The translations under genes were made by a program, and so were the position numbers. The notes below the pieces were generated by a model, which was not told where the DNA came from, did not search any database, and was given only the letters and a program-made list of their open reading frames with translations. From Gloeobacter violaceus PCC 7421 (GTDB lineage Bacteria > Cyanobacteriota > Cyanobacteriia > Gloeobacterales > Gloeobacteraceae), in NCBI RefSeq assembly GCF_000011385.1, contig NC_005125.1, forward strand, positions 1,612,001 to 1,676,000: DNA of 64,000 nucleotides, written 5' to 3'. Positions 1 to 8,271 of this stretch are shown piece after piece; position 1 is the first letter of the stretch; the number at the start of each line of letters is the position of its first letter.

Positions 1-41
1 GACTGTCCATACGCTCCACCCGAAAAGCCCACGATCGAAAG

Positions 42-47
42 TATAAT
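42..47 (+). promoter_or_regulatory. possible -10 box before the cyclophilin gene
   Basis: A TATAAT hexamer lies about 43 bases before the GTG start at 90. No convincing -35 element is seen 16-19 bases upstream, so this is only a candidate promoter. Confidence 0.35.
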
Positions 48-89
48 TGGGCACCGTGCGTTCCGATTCAGTCTCTGGCGAGAACCGAA

Positions 90-812
90 GTGAGATTGTT
101 GAAGTTGTGTTTGGGCTTTACCCTGCTTGCCGCCCTGGGCGGCTGCACCGGCGCCCCCCCAAAATCCGACCGGGCCGGAGCCGAACCGGTTGCCGTTCCT
201 GCCGAATACGCCAATTTTCCCCGGTTGACGGGTAAAGCCCTGGTCGAATTGACCACCACCCAGGGGCCGATCACCATCGTCCTCGACGGCGACCGCGCCC
301 CGATCAACGCCGGCAACTTTATCGATCTGGTGCAAAAGGGCGTCTACACGGGCACGGCCTTCAATCGCTTCGAAAAGGGTTACCTGGTGCAGGTGAGCGA
401 TCCCCAGGGCAAAAACGACGGCGGCTACCTCGATCCGGCCACCGGCAAGATCCGGCGGGTGCCCATCGAGATCATTCCTGAGGGTGCCTCCCAGCCGGTT
501 TACGGCAAGACCCTCCGCCAGGCGGGGATCCCCGAGAAGATTTTCCCGGTGATGCGCCACTTGCCCGGAGCGGTCGGTCTGGCGCACACCGAAAAAGACC
601 CCAACTCCGGTTCGACCCAGTTTTATATCACCTACGCCAACAACGAAATGGTCAACCCGCGCGGCAACTTCCTGGATGGGCGCTACACGGTCTTCGGTTA
701 CGTGGTGGATGGTCTGACCAACGCCGAGAAACTGCGCATCGGCGATAAGATCCTCTCTGCAAAGGTGGTTCTGGGGACCGAAAAGTTCCAGCCCTCCGCT
801 GCCGGTAAATAA
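90..812 (+). CDS. cyclophilin-type peptidyl-prolyl isomerase, lipoprotein
   Basis: A predicted peptidyl-prolyl cis-trans isomerase that would assist folding of exported proteins. The N-terminus is a lipoprotein signal peptide: Arg/Lys, a hydrophobic stretch, then a lipobox-like LAALGGC with Cys at about residue 19. The mature protein is therefore likely lipid-anchored outside the cytoplasmic membrane. Cyclophilin-like signatures follow: VELTTTQGPITIVLDGD, the AFNRFEKGYLVQ region (residues about 90-105) and the conserved SGSTQFYITY block near residue 174. The 240-residue length fits cyanobacterial secreted cyclophilins. The start is GTG with only a weak GAGAA upstream. It converges on the polyphosphate kinase gene, with a 3-bp gap between stops. 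Function is from family knowledge; the substrate is unknown. Confidence 0.85.
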   Translation: MRLLKLCLGFTLLAALGGCTGAPPKSDRAGAEPVAVPAEYANFPRLTGKALVELTTTQGPITIVLDGDRAPINAGNFIDLVQKGVYTGTAFNRFEKGYLVQVSDPQGKNDGGYLDPATGKIRRVPIEIIPEGASQPVYGKTLRQAGIPEKIFPVMRHLPGAVGLAHTEKDPNSGSTQFYITYANNEMVNPRGNFLDGRYTVFGYVVDGLTNAEKLRIGDKILSAKVVLGTEKFQPSAAGK

Positions 813-815
813 TCC

Positions 816-2906
816 TCAGCGGCTGAGCGCCCGGTCGATGAGCACCTGCTGGGAGCTGATTTCGATTTCACCGGGCAACGCCTGACGGCGGGCGTAGGCG
901 CCGTTGGTCTGCAACTCCCAGCTCTGGCGGTTGTCGCTGAGCAGCAGATTCAAAAAAGCGACCAGTTCCTCGCGCAGGCGCGGCTCTTCGACAGGGGTCA
1001 TCACCTCGACGCGCCGATCGAGATTGCGGGGCATCCAGTCAGCAGAGCCGATGTAGACTTCGCTGTTGCCGGCGTTGCCGAAGTAGAACACCCGCGAATG
1101 TTCGAGCAGGCGGCCCACGATGCTGATGACGCGAATATTTTCGCTCACCTCGGCATAGCCCGGCCGCAGACAGCAGATGCCGCGCACAATCAGATCGATG
1201 TGCACCCCGGCCTGGGAAGCCCGGCACAGCGCCCGGATCAAAATCGGGTCGACCAGGGAATTCATCTTGGCGATGATCCGCCCGGGAGCCTCGGGGGAGC
1301 GCGCGGCAATCTCGCGGTCGATCAGTTCGACAAATTGGTCGCGCATGCGGGCAGGAGCGACCAGCAGCTTGCGGTAATGGGTCTGGTGGGAGTAGCCGGT
1401 CAGATAGTTGAACAAATCGGTGACGTCGGCCCCCAGATCCGGCCTGCAGCTAAATAGACCGTAGTCGGTGTAGAGATTGGCGGTTTTGGAGTTGTAGTTG
1501 CCGGTGGCCAGATGCACGTAGCGACGGATGTGGCCTTTTTCGCGGCGGACCACCAACAGCGCCTTGGCGTGGGTCTTAAGACCCACCAGGCCGTAGACGA
1601 CGTGCACCCCGGCGCGCTCCAGGGCTCGCGCCCAGTTGATGTTGTTCTCTTCGTCGAAGCGGGCTTTGAGTTCCACCAGCACCGCCACCTGCTTGCCGTT
1701 TTCAGCGGCGCGAATCAAGGCGCGCACGATAGGCGAGTCGCCGGAGGTGCGGTACAGGGTCTGCTTGATGGTGAGCACGTCCGGATCGTCCGCCGCCGCC
1801 GAGACGAAGCGCTCGACGGTGGCGGCAAACGAATCGTAGGGGTGGTGCACCAGCCGGTCGCCCTGGCGGATGAGCTGAAAGATATCGAGTTGAGGGTTGC
1901 GAAAATCGGGCGGCACCTGGGCGCTAAAGGGCCGGTGCTTGAGATCGGGCCTCTCCAGCCCGGCCAGTTGCCAAAGACAGCGCAAATCGAGCAAGCCGTT
2001 GATTTCATAGACGTCCTGCTCGTCCAGTTCGAGTTCTTCGAGCAGGCGCGCACGCACGTGAACCGGCATCTGGGGGGTAATCTCCAGACGCACCGCTTCG
2101 CCGAAGCGGCGATTGCGCACCGACTGCTCGATGGTGAGCAGCAGATCTTCGGCTTCTTCCTCGGCCATTTCCAGATCGCTGTTGCGCGTGAGCCGAAACG
2201 GATGCCGGCTGAGGACTTCCATGCCCGGAAACAGCTGGTCGAGGTGGGCACCGATCACCTCTTCAAGCGAAACGAACTGATTGGGAATCCCGAGCGGCAC
2301 CAGACGCGGCAGCCCCTGGGGTACCTTGACGCGGGCGAACAGTTCCTTGCGGCTCACCGGATCGCGCACCAGCACCGCCAGGGACAGGCTCAAGTTGGAG
2401 ATGTACGGAAACGGGTGACCCGGATCGACCGCAAGCGGGGTGAGCACCGGGAAGACCTGCTCCTCGAAGTAACGCTGCAGCCGCTCCTGCTGCCGGGGCA
2501 GAATCTTGATCTCGCCGTAGTCGCAGATGCGGATGCCCTCTTCGGCGAGCCTCGGCAAAATCTGGGTGCGCAGCGCCATCGTCTGGGTCTCGAGCAACGG
2601 CCGCAGCCGGTGGGCGATGGCGTCGAGCTGCGCCTGCGGTCCAAGACCGTCGGGGGTTTTGTTCGTCAAACCCAATTCGACCTGTTGCTTGAGGCCCGAG
2701 ACGCGCACCATGAAAAATTCATCCAGGTTGCTGCTGAAGATGGCCAGAAACTTGAGCCGCTCCAACAGCGGGTTGCGCTCGTCGAGCGCTTCGTCGAGCA
2801 CCCGGGAATTAAATTCGAGCCAACTGAGTTCCCGGTTAATCAGAAGCGCCGGGTCGTCCAGCCCAATTTTAGTTTCAACGCTGTCTGTGATGGAAGTCTC
2901 GCTCAT
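816..2906 (-). CDS. ppk: polyphosphate kinase
   Basis: Predicted polyphosphate kinase 1, which reversibly transfers the ATP gamma-phosphate to polyphosphate. The 696-residue length is normal for the family. The N-terminal domain begins with the typical NRELSWLEFNSRVL (residues about 23-36). The motif HLATGNYN near residue 465 carries the His that is autophosphorylated in characterised PPKs. The later GSADWMPRNLDRRVE block is the second phospholipase-D-like half. The start is ATG at 2906; no strong ribosome-binding site is visible. It is transcribed divergently from the site-2 protease gene across a 190-bp gap. No linked exopolyphosphatase is seen. Confidence 0.95.
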   Translation of the reverse strand: MSETSITDSVETKIGLDDPALLINRELSWLEFNSRVLDEALDERNPLLERLKFLAIFSSNLDEFFMVRVSGLKQQVELGLTNKTPDGLGPQAQLDAIAHRLRPLLETQTMALRTQILPRLAEEGIRICDYGEIKILPRQQERLQRYFEEQVFPVLTPLAVDPGHPFPYISNLSLSLAVLVRDPVSRKELFARVKVPQGLPRLVPLGIPNQFVSLEEVIGAHLDQLFPGMEVLSRHPFRLTRNSDLEMAEEEAEDLLLTIEQSVRNRRFGEAVRLEITPQMPVHVRARLLEELELDEQDVYEINGLLDLRCLWQLAGLERPDLKHRPFSAQVPPDFRNPQLDIFQLIRQGDRLVHHPYDSFAATVERFVSAAADDPDVLTIKQTLYRTSGDSPIVRALIRAAENGKQVAVLVELKARFDEENNINWARALERAGVHVVYGLVGLKTHAKALLVVRREKGHIRRYVHLATGNYNSKTANLYTDYGLFSCRPDLGADVTDLFNYLTGYSHQTHYRKLLVAPARMRDQFVELIDREIAARSPEAPGRIIAKMNSLVDPILIRALCRASQAGVHIDLIVRGICCLRPGYAEVSENIRVISIVGRLLEHSRVFYFGNAGNSEVYIGSADWMPRNLDRRVEVMTPVEEPRLREELVAFLNLLLSDNRQSWELQTNGAYARRQALPGEIEISSQQVLIDRALSR

Positions 2907-3022
2907 CGGAGCATACCCAGTTTTTTCACATCATGGCACCCGTCCCGGCCGATGGCAGTATTCAAGACTGCATAGACCCTCCCAGCCCTCTCCACCCATT
3001 GATGGAGCATGGCTCAAGTCAA

Positions 3023-3052
3023 TTGACTCTCTGCTTAGAATTAGTCTAAAAT
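3023..3052 (+). promoter_or_regulatory. sigma-70-type promoter for the site-2 protease gene
   Basis: TTGACT (3023-3028) and TAAAAT (3047-3052) are separated by 18 bases and lie about 45 bases before the ATG at 3097. A good AAGGAG ribosome-binding site precedes that start by 7 bases. This is the best consensus promoter in the ppk-protease gap. Confidence 0.6.
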
Positions 3053-3096
3053 GGGAAATATGAAAGGGATGTTTTTCCCAAGCAAGGAGTCCATCC

Positions 3097-4230
3097 ATGC
3101 AAGAGGTCACGCAGAAAAAAGGCGCCATTCGGGCGGGCAGCCTGTTTGGGATTCCATTTTTCATCGATGTGTCCTGGTTTTTGATCTTGGCGTTTGTGAC
3201 CTGGTCCTACGGCTCGGCCCTGGGCGCCCAGCACCCCGAGTGGGGCACTCTTGTGCCGTGGCTGACCGGTTTCGTCTCGGCGCTGCTGCTGTTTGCCTCG
3301 GTGCTGCTGCACGAGTTGGGCCACAGCTTTGCCGCCATCGCCCAGGGCATCCGGGTGCAGTCGATTAGTTTGTTTTTGTTCGGCGGTGTCGCCCAGATCG
3401 AGCGCGAGTCCCGCTCGCCGTGGGGAGCGCTCGTGGTCGCCCTGGCGGGTCCACTGGTGAGCATTGCCCTGTTCGGGCTGTTTTACGGACTTGAGCAGGC
3501 GCTGTCCCTGGCGGGTCCCGCGGGCGCGGTGGTGAGCTTGCTTGCCATGGTCAACCTGGCGCTTGCCATCTTCAACATGCTGCCCGGTCTGCCGCTTGAC
3601 GGCGGCAACGTCCTCAAGGCGCTGGTCTGGGGTGTGACCGGCAACCAGTACAAGGGCATCCGCTTTGCCGGCATCACCGGTCAGGGGGTCGGCGTATTGA
3701 TGATGCTGGGGGGGTTGTTCGTGATCGGCAACTTCAACGGCCTGTGGTTTGCGATTATCGGCTGGTTCGTCTTCAGCAACGCTCGCCGCTACAGCGAGTA
3801 CGCCCGCGTCCAGGGACGGCTGAGCGGCCTGACCGCCGTGCAGGCGGCCGTGCGCACCGAACCGGCGGTACCGGCCCACGCAAGCCTGCGCTCCTTCGCG
3901 GACCTGTACGCGCTGGGCAGTTCCCAGGTGAGCTTTCTGGTCACCGACTACGACGGTCGCCTGGTGGGCCGCATTGACCGGGGCGCCCTGTTGCGGCAGC
4001 CGACCGAGATCTGGGCAATCACCCCGGTCAGCGCAGTGATGCAGCCGGTGGATGCGAGCGAGACGGTCGCTGCCGACCAGCCCCTCGACGAAGTGCTGAC
4101 CCGATTGCAGGAGAAGCGCCTGCCGCGCATCCCTGTCTTGCAGCCGAGCGGTCTGTTGGTGGGCCAGGTGCGTATAGAAGATATCCAGCGGTTCTTTGCG
4201 CGTAAAGAACCGCTGCGCCTGGCCAGTTAG
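3097..4230 (+). CDS. site-2 protease family metalloprotease with C-terminal CBS region
   Basis: An M50 (site-2 protease) intramembrane zinc protease. The zinc-binding HELGH motif is at about residues 72-76 in a hydrophobic segment, and the second metal-ligand motif NMLPGLPLDGG is near residues 158-168. About six hydrophobic segments occupy residues 15-225. The C-terminal part (about 235-377) resembles a CBS pair, with VSAVMQPVDASETVAADQPL and the RLPRIPVLQPSGLLVGQV strand pattern. This CBS tail is common in cyanobacterial and archaeal homologues and may bind adenine nucleotides. The start ATG has a clear AAGGAG site. Its substrate, perhaps an anti-sigma or membrane regulator, cannot be deduced from neighbours. 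Confidence 0.9.
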   Translation: MQEVTQKKGAIRAGSLFGIPFFIDVSWFLILAFVTWSYGSALGAQHPEWGTLVPWLTGFVSALLLFASVLLHELGHSFAAIAQGIRVQSISLFLFGGVAQIERESRSPWGALVVALAGPLVSIALFGLFYGLEQALSLAGPAGAVVSLLAMVNLALAIFNMLPGLPLDGGNVLKALVWGVTGNQYKGIRFAGITGQGVGVLMMLGGLFVIGNFNGLWFAIIGWFVFSNARRYSEYARVQGRLSGLTAVQAAVRTEPAVPAHASLRSFADLYALGSSQVSFLVTDYDGRLVGRIDRGALLRQPTEIWAITPVSAVMQPVDASETVAADQPLDEVLTRLQEKRLPRIPVLQPSGLLVGQVRIEDIQRFFARKEPLRLAS

Positions 4231-4260
4231 TTAGTCTTCCAGCTTGATCGAGTCTCCAGA

Positions 4261-4288
4261 AGCCCTCCCCGCGCAGGGGGGGCTTTTT
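4261..4288 (+). terminator. rho-independent terminator after the site-2 protease
   Basis: An 8-bp GC-rich stem (AGCCCTCC with GGGGGGCT, one G-U pair) and a short loop are followed by TTTTT. It sits in the gap between two convergent genes and has its T-run only on the + strand. Confidence 0.75.
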
Positions 4289-5367
4289 CATGGGTTCTGA
4301 TAGTTGAAGACCCGGTTGATGTCCTCCTTTTGGAAGCCGAGCACGAACGGGTGGCGGCAGCCGTTGATGAGCTGCACGTCGTAGATTTCTTCGATACCGG
4401 TGTCAAAGGTGAGCCAGGCTTCGACGGTACCCGTCTTGAGATTGACCACCTGCACGCCGCACTGGAGGCTGCCGCTGTTGTCGATGGGCGTACCGCCAAA
4501 GGTGGCCTTCTCGCGCACCTTCGACAGACCCACAAAGGCGTACCAGCCCCAGATGCCCAGACCCCGCAAAAAACCCGGCAACTGCACAATCGGCTGCCAT
4601 TTGCCCGCCTGGACATCGAGGGTGCCCAGTTCGCCCCGTCCGGAGTTGAGCACCCAGAGTTGGCGCTGGTAGAGCCTGGGCGAGTGGGGCATGGCAAACC
4701 CCTTGTAAATCACCTCGTTGCTCGCAATATCGATGGCGCAGCCGCCGTTATTTTTGTCGGCCCGCCAACCGGCGGCGTAGTCGGTTGCCCCGAGGGCGAC
4801 GGCGTAGCGCGGTCTGCCGTTATCGAGAGCGACGCTGTTGAAGTGGCAGCGGTCCTCCGGCGCCAGACGGCTGATAAAGCTGGGTTTCCAGGTGGGCACA
4901 AAGCTGCGGGTCCGGCTGACGCGCGCCAGACAGGAAAACAGCGTATTAACCAGATGAATTTCGCCATCCAGCAAAAACACGTCGTGGGCGGCCACATCGC
5001 CGGTCACAAACGAGCACTGCGGCAAGTAGAGATTGTCGTAGTCACGGTCGGGATAGTGAGCGGCGAGCAGTTCAGGCGCTTTGACAAACGACCAGATCTG
5101 GTTGCGAGTAGCGAGCACCATGCCCTGATCGTGGGGGAACAGGCCCATCGCCTTGTTGTAGGTACGCATCAACAGGCGCAGCCGGTTTTGATAGGTGCTG
5201 ATAAAGCAGAGCTTGCCCGCCTGGTAGGTGGTGAGGGCCAGGGTGACGCCGAGCCGGTCGAGCAATTCCGCAAAACTCGGAGAGTGGACAAAGGTGACCG
5301 GAGCCTCACCGGCACTGGCGTTGGCGGCATCGGTGGTGGCGGCGGTGTTCGTATTGCTTGTGGTCAT
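4288..5367 (-). CDS. TIGR03032-like conserved protein
   Basis: A 359-residue soluble protein resembling the TIGR03032 / DUF4915 family of unknown function, recognised from phrases such as LALTTYQAGKLCFIST and FNSVALDNGRPRYAVALG. The repeated aromatic and Gly-rich strand pattern suggests a beta-propeller-like fold (inference). The chosen start is the ATG at 5367 (MTTSNTN). An open frame extends upstream to 5460, but its leader is Arg/Ser-rich and unlike the family. No clear ribosome-binding site is visible at either start. It follows the aldehyde dehydrogenase on the same strand but is separated by 330 bp and a terminator, so it is probably transcribed separately. No catalytic residues can be assigned. 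Confidence 0.7.
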   Translation of the reverse strand: MTTSNTNTAATTDAANASAGEAPVTFVHSPSFAELLDRLGVTLALTTYQAGKLCFISTYQNRLRLLMRTYNKAMGLFPHDQGMVLATRNQIWSFVKAPELLAAHYPDRDYDNLYLPQCSFVTGDVAAHDVFLLDGEIHLVNTLFSCLARVSRTRSFVPTWKPSFISRLAPEDRCHFNSVALDNGRPRYAVALGATDYAAGWRADKNNGGCAIDIASNEVIYKGFAMPHSPRLYQRQLWVLNSGRGELGTLDVQAGKWQPIVQLPGFLRGLGIWGWYAFVGLSKVREKATFGGTPIDNSGSLQCGVQVVNLKTGTVEAWLTFDTGIEEIYDVQLINGCRHPFVLGFQKEDINRVFNYQNP

Positions 5368-5697
5368 GGTGAATCTGTGGAGTGCCGAAGGGAAGTGGTT
5401 GCTGGACGTGCAGCCTTCACTGAGAGTACTCCGAGCTACCCTGCGCGCAAGGGGAAGCAAACAAAAAAACGAGAAAAACCGTTCATCGGCCCACTAACTC
5501 GGGAGGCAGTCCGGGTCAAAGCCCTGGGAAAGCTGTTCTCCGGCAGCATATCAGCGGTGGGGCACCGGTCGGCAATCGGCCTGACCCGTGGGCTGGGGCG
5601 AGCAGCAATAAAACACCCGCCCCCGAAAGGGCGGGTGGGATGCAAGACGAGGTGTAGACAATACGGCACCGGAGGTGTGCCGGATCTCTGCGCTCAA
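5368..5697. other. intergenic region, no gene
   Basis: 330 bp between two minus-strand genes. It holds the aldehyde dehydrogenase terminator (5608-5637) and must hold the promoter of the downstream TIGR03032-like gene. No consensus -35/-10 pair, RNA gene or conserved small ORF could be recognised. Confidence 0.6.
5608..5637 (-). terminator. rho-independent terminator after aldehyde dehydrogenase
   Basis: On the minus strand a perfect 9-bp stem (CACCCGCCC with GGGCGGGTG) around a 6-base loop is followed by TTTTATT. It lies 60 bp past the aldehyde dehydrogenase stop. Confidence 0.8.
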
Positions 5698-7221
5698 TCA
5701 GAAGAAGCCCTGGGGCTTGGTGTCGTAGCTCACCAGCAGGTTTTTGGTCTGCTGGTAATGGCTCAGCATCATCTTGTGGGTCTCGCGGCCGACGCCGCTC
5801 GCTTTGTAGCCGCCAAAAGCGGCGTGGGCCGGGTAGACGTGATAGCAGTTCACCCAGACGCGACCGGCCTGGATGCCGCGGCCGACCCGGTAGGCGGTGT
5901 TGATGTCGCGCGACCAGACGCCCGCCCCAAGGCCGTAGGGGGTGTCGTTGGCGATGCGCACCGCCTCCTCGGCATCTTTGAAGGTCGTCACCGCGAGCAC
6001 CGGCCCGAAGATTTCTTCCTGGAAGATGCGCATCTGGTTGTGGCCCTTCATCACCGTCGGCTTGTAGTAGTAGCCCCCAGCGAGCCCTTCGCCCGGTTCA
6101 CTGTTGCGCTCGCCGCCGATGAGCACCTCGGCCCCTTCCTGCTTGCCCAATTCGACGTAGCGGGCGATTTTTTCCATTTGGGCCTGGGAGACCTGGGCGC
6201 CCAGCATCGTCTCGGGGTCGAGGGGATTGCCCTGTTTGATGCTTGCCACACGCCGGACGGCCCGGTCGATGAATTTTTCGTATATCGACTCGTGCACCAG
6301 GGCGCGCGACGGGCAGGTGCACACCTCGCCCTGGTTGAAGGCGAACATCACAAAGCCTTCGACGGCCTTATCGAGAAAGTCGTCGTCGGCGTTCATGACA
6401 TCGGCAAAAAACAGATTCGGCGATTTGCCGCCCAGTTCGAGGGTCACCGGCACGATGTTTTGGGCCGCGTACTGCATGATTTGGCGGCCGGTCTCCGTCT
6501 CGCCGGTGAAAGCCACCTTGGCGACGCGCTTGCTGGCGGCAAGGGCCTTGCCCACCTCGGGACCGGGGCCGATGACGACGTTGAGCACCCCGGCCGGGAG
6601 CAAGTCGCCCACGACCTCCAGCCACACCAGAATCGAGGCGGGGGTGGGACCGGCGGGCTTGAGCACCACGCAGTTGCCCGCCGCCAAGGCCGGGGCCAGT
6701 TTCCAGGCCGCCATCAAGATCGGAAAGTTCCAGGGAATAATCTGCCCCACCACCCCCAGCGGTTCCGGGAAGTGGTAGGCGATTGTGTTGCCGTCGATTT
6801 CGCTGATCGAACCTTCCTGCGCCCGGATGCACCCGGCGAAGTAGCGGAAGTGATCGACAGCGAGCGGCACGTCGGCGCCGGTGGTCTCGCGGATCGGTTT
6901 GCCGTTGTCCCAGGTCTCGGCCACCGCCAGCTTGTGCAGATTCGCTTCCATGCGATCGGCGATCTTGAGCAAAATGTTCGAGCGCTCGGCCGCCGAAAGC
7001 GCCCCCCAGCTTTCGCGCGCCGCGTGGGCGGCGTCAAGGGCCAGTTCGATGTCCTCGACCGTCGAGCGGGGCACCTGGCAGAGTACCCGGCCGTTGACGG
7101 GTGTGATGTTGTCGGTGTACTGCCCTTTGAGCGGTGCTCGCCACTGACCGCCGATGAAATTGTCGTAACGGGGTTTGAAAATCGATTCGCTTGCGGACGC
7201 CGCTGGAGCTGCAACTACCAT
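5698..7221 (-). CDS. NAD-dependent aldehyde dehydrogenase, AldB/ExaC type
   Basis: Predicted cytosolic aldehyde dehydrogenase of 507 residues that oxidises acetaldehyde-like substrates to the acid. The general-base Glu lies in [14 protein letters not shown], and the catalytic Cys is in [14 protein letters not shown] near residue 300. The [11 protein letters not shown] form is typical of the acetaldehyde dehydrogenase II group. The Rossmann motif [12 protein letters not shown] precedes it. The chosen start is the ATG at 7221, with a good GGAGGT 8 bases upstream. The longer frame to 7371 is unlikely because it lacks a ribosome-binding site. It lies downstream of rimM on the same strand with a 152-bp gap, so co-transcription is uncertain. 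Confidence 0.93.
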   Translation of the reverse strand: MVVAAPAASASESIFKPRYDNFIGGQWRAPLKGQYTDNITPVNGRVLCQVPRSTVEDIELALDAAHAARESWGALSAAERSNILLKIADRMEANLHKLAVAETWDNGKPIRETTGADVPLAVDHFRYFAGCIRAQEGSISEIDGNTIAYHFPEPLGVVGQIIPWNFPILMAAWKLAPALAAGNCVVLKPAGPTPASILVWLEVVGDLLPAGVLNVVIGPGPEVGKALAASKRVAKVAFTGETETGRQIMQYAAQNIVPVTLELGGKSPNLFFADVMNADDDFLDKAVEGFVMFAFNQGEVCTCPSRALVHESIYEKFIDRAVRRVASIKQGNPLDPETMLGAQVSQAQMEKIARYVELGKQEGAEVLIGGERNSEPGEGLAGGYYYKPTVMKGHNQMRIFQEEIFGPVLAVTTFKDAEEAVRIANDTPYGLGAGVWSRDINTAYRVGRGIQAGRVWVNCYHVYPAHAAFGGYKASGVGRETHKMMLSHYQQTKNLLVSYDTKPQGFF

Positions 7222-7373
7222 GGGCCTTACCTCCACATTGCTCGGCCAACCCAACCAGGATGACTCCGGGACTGTCTTCTCGACATTAATAAATGTCCGA
7301 TTCGATACAAAATTTTGGCATTCGTTGACATGCCGCCCAAGACCGGGGCGCCTGGCCTCCGGCAGCGGCAATT

Positions 7374-7919
7374 TTACGCTTCGTCGGCTTCCGCCGCCTC
7401 CGGATCGAGCAGACCCGGTATCGCAACCACCTCGATGCGCCCCGCTTCCAGATCGACCACCGGCACCAGTGCATGGACAAAGGGCACCATCACTGTCTTC
7501 CCGCCGCTCAATCGAATGACCAGCAAATCATTGCCCGCCCGCGTCATATCACTGACCTCACCGATTGCTTCACCGGTATCCTGACGAAATACCCTCACTC
7601 CCATCAGATCCGGCAGCCAGAATTCGCCCGCAGCCAGCACCGGCCGCTCGGCGGCGCCGATCCAGAGGGTGGAGCCCACCAGCTTTTCGGCGGCGTTGCG
7701 CTCCTCGACACCCTCGAAGCGGCAGACAAACAGATCCTTCCCCGGTATAGCCCGGCCACTTTGCAATCGGAACACCCGGCCATCGTCGAGCGAGCGGCCC
7801 ACCAGGCGCGCTCCCGGGCGGGTGAGCCGCTCGGCAAAGTCCGTCGCCGGCTGCACGCGCACCTCGCCGCGCAGACCCTGGGCAGCGACGACTTTGCCGA
7901 TCTCAAGCCATTGCTGCAC
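7374..7919 (-). CDS. rimM: 16S rRNA processing protein RimM
   Basis: Ribosome maturation factor for the 30S subunit head; the family binds ribosomal protein S19. The 181 residues show the two expected halves. The first is an N-terminal beta-barrel beginning [19 protein letters not shown]. The second is a C-terminal PRC-barrel with [13 protein letters not shown] (about 115-127) and the [19 protein letters not shown] segment. The start is GTG at 7919 without an obvious Shine-Dalgarno. It is divergent from the RNase E gene across 352 bp, so two RNA-processing genes share this control region. Confidence 0.93.
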   Translation of the reverse strand: MQQWLEIGKVVAAQGLRGEVRVQPATDFAERLTRPGARLVGRSLDDGRVFRLQSGRAIPGKDLFVCRFEGVEERNAAEKLVGSTLWIGAAERPVLAAGEFWLPDLMGVRVFRQDTGEAIGEVSDMTRAGNDLLVIRLSGGKTVMVPFVHALVPVVDLEAGRIEVVAIPGLLDPEAAEADEA

Positions 7920-7991
7920 GTTGCGTTTTGGCGCGCTGCTATCTATTGAAGCAAACGCCCCCGAGACCGGTGGAGAATTTGGGGTTTGGCC

Positions 7992-8021
7992 TTACGGTTC
8001 GGGCAGGGTTGACGGTATAAT
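7992..8021 (+). promoter_or_regulatory. candidate promoter for RNase E
   Basis: TTACGG (7992-7997) and a consensus TATAAT (8016-8021) are separated by 18 bases, giving a predicted transcript start near 8028 and a leader of about 245 nt. Confidence 0.5.
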
Positions 8022-8067
8022 CGCGGTGGTCGGATGCTTGCCAGAGCGAACCTTCCGGGCTTGCTGA

Positions 8068-8087
8068 TGATATTCTGCCGAATATCA
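8068..8087 (+). promoter_or_regulatory. perfect hairpin in the RNase E leader
   Basis: TGATATTC, loop TGCC, GAATATCA: a perfect 8-bp AU-rich stem in the predicted 5' untranslated region. Such a structure could be a cleavage or binding element for RNase E autoregulation; that role is inference. Confidence 0.45.
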
Positions 8088-8271
8088 GCTGCGCTTCGAC
8101 TACATTCTGGACAACTTTGCCGAATCAGCGTTTTTTGGAGTGCGACGCTTGCGCTGTCCTCTCCCGTTTTTTGGCACATCGCTGCCAGGCTGTTTAGTAC
8201 CTCGCGAAATGAGCCCAATTGCCTGCTGCTGTGACGGACTGAAGGTGCCGTCACTTTTCACAAGGAGTCCT

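Larger units (their letters stand above)
7920..8271. other. long leader and control region between rimM and RNase E genes
   Basis: 352 bp with no convincing coding sequence. It contains the candidate promoter at 7992-8021, a perfect hairpin at 8068-8087 and two TTTTTT tracts. An open frame beginning at 8140 runs into the RNase E gene, but its 44 extra residues do not resemble the family, and the start at 8272 has a good ribosome-binding site. An RNase E leader of about 245 nt would fit the autoregulation known in other bacteria. Confidence 0.65.

Noticed and set aside
1512-2975. 487-codon open frame on the + strand inside ppk
   Set aside because: Antisense shadow of polyphosphate kinase with His/Gln/Arg-rich composition.
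4330-7263. Very long open frame (977 codons) on the + strand
   Set aside because: It runs antisense to the TIGR03032-like and aldehyde dehydrogenase genes, whose motifs are clear. The translation is low-complexity His/Gly/Ala/Arg-rich, as expected for an antisense frame in GC-rich coding DNA.
8140-8271. In-frame N-terminal extension of RNase E
   Set aside because: The extra 44 residues are Cys/Pro-rich and unlike the family, and the start at 8272 has a good AGGAG site.
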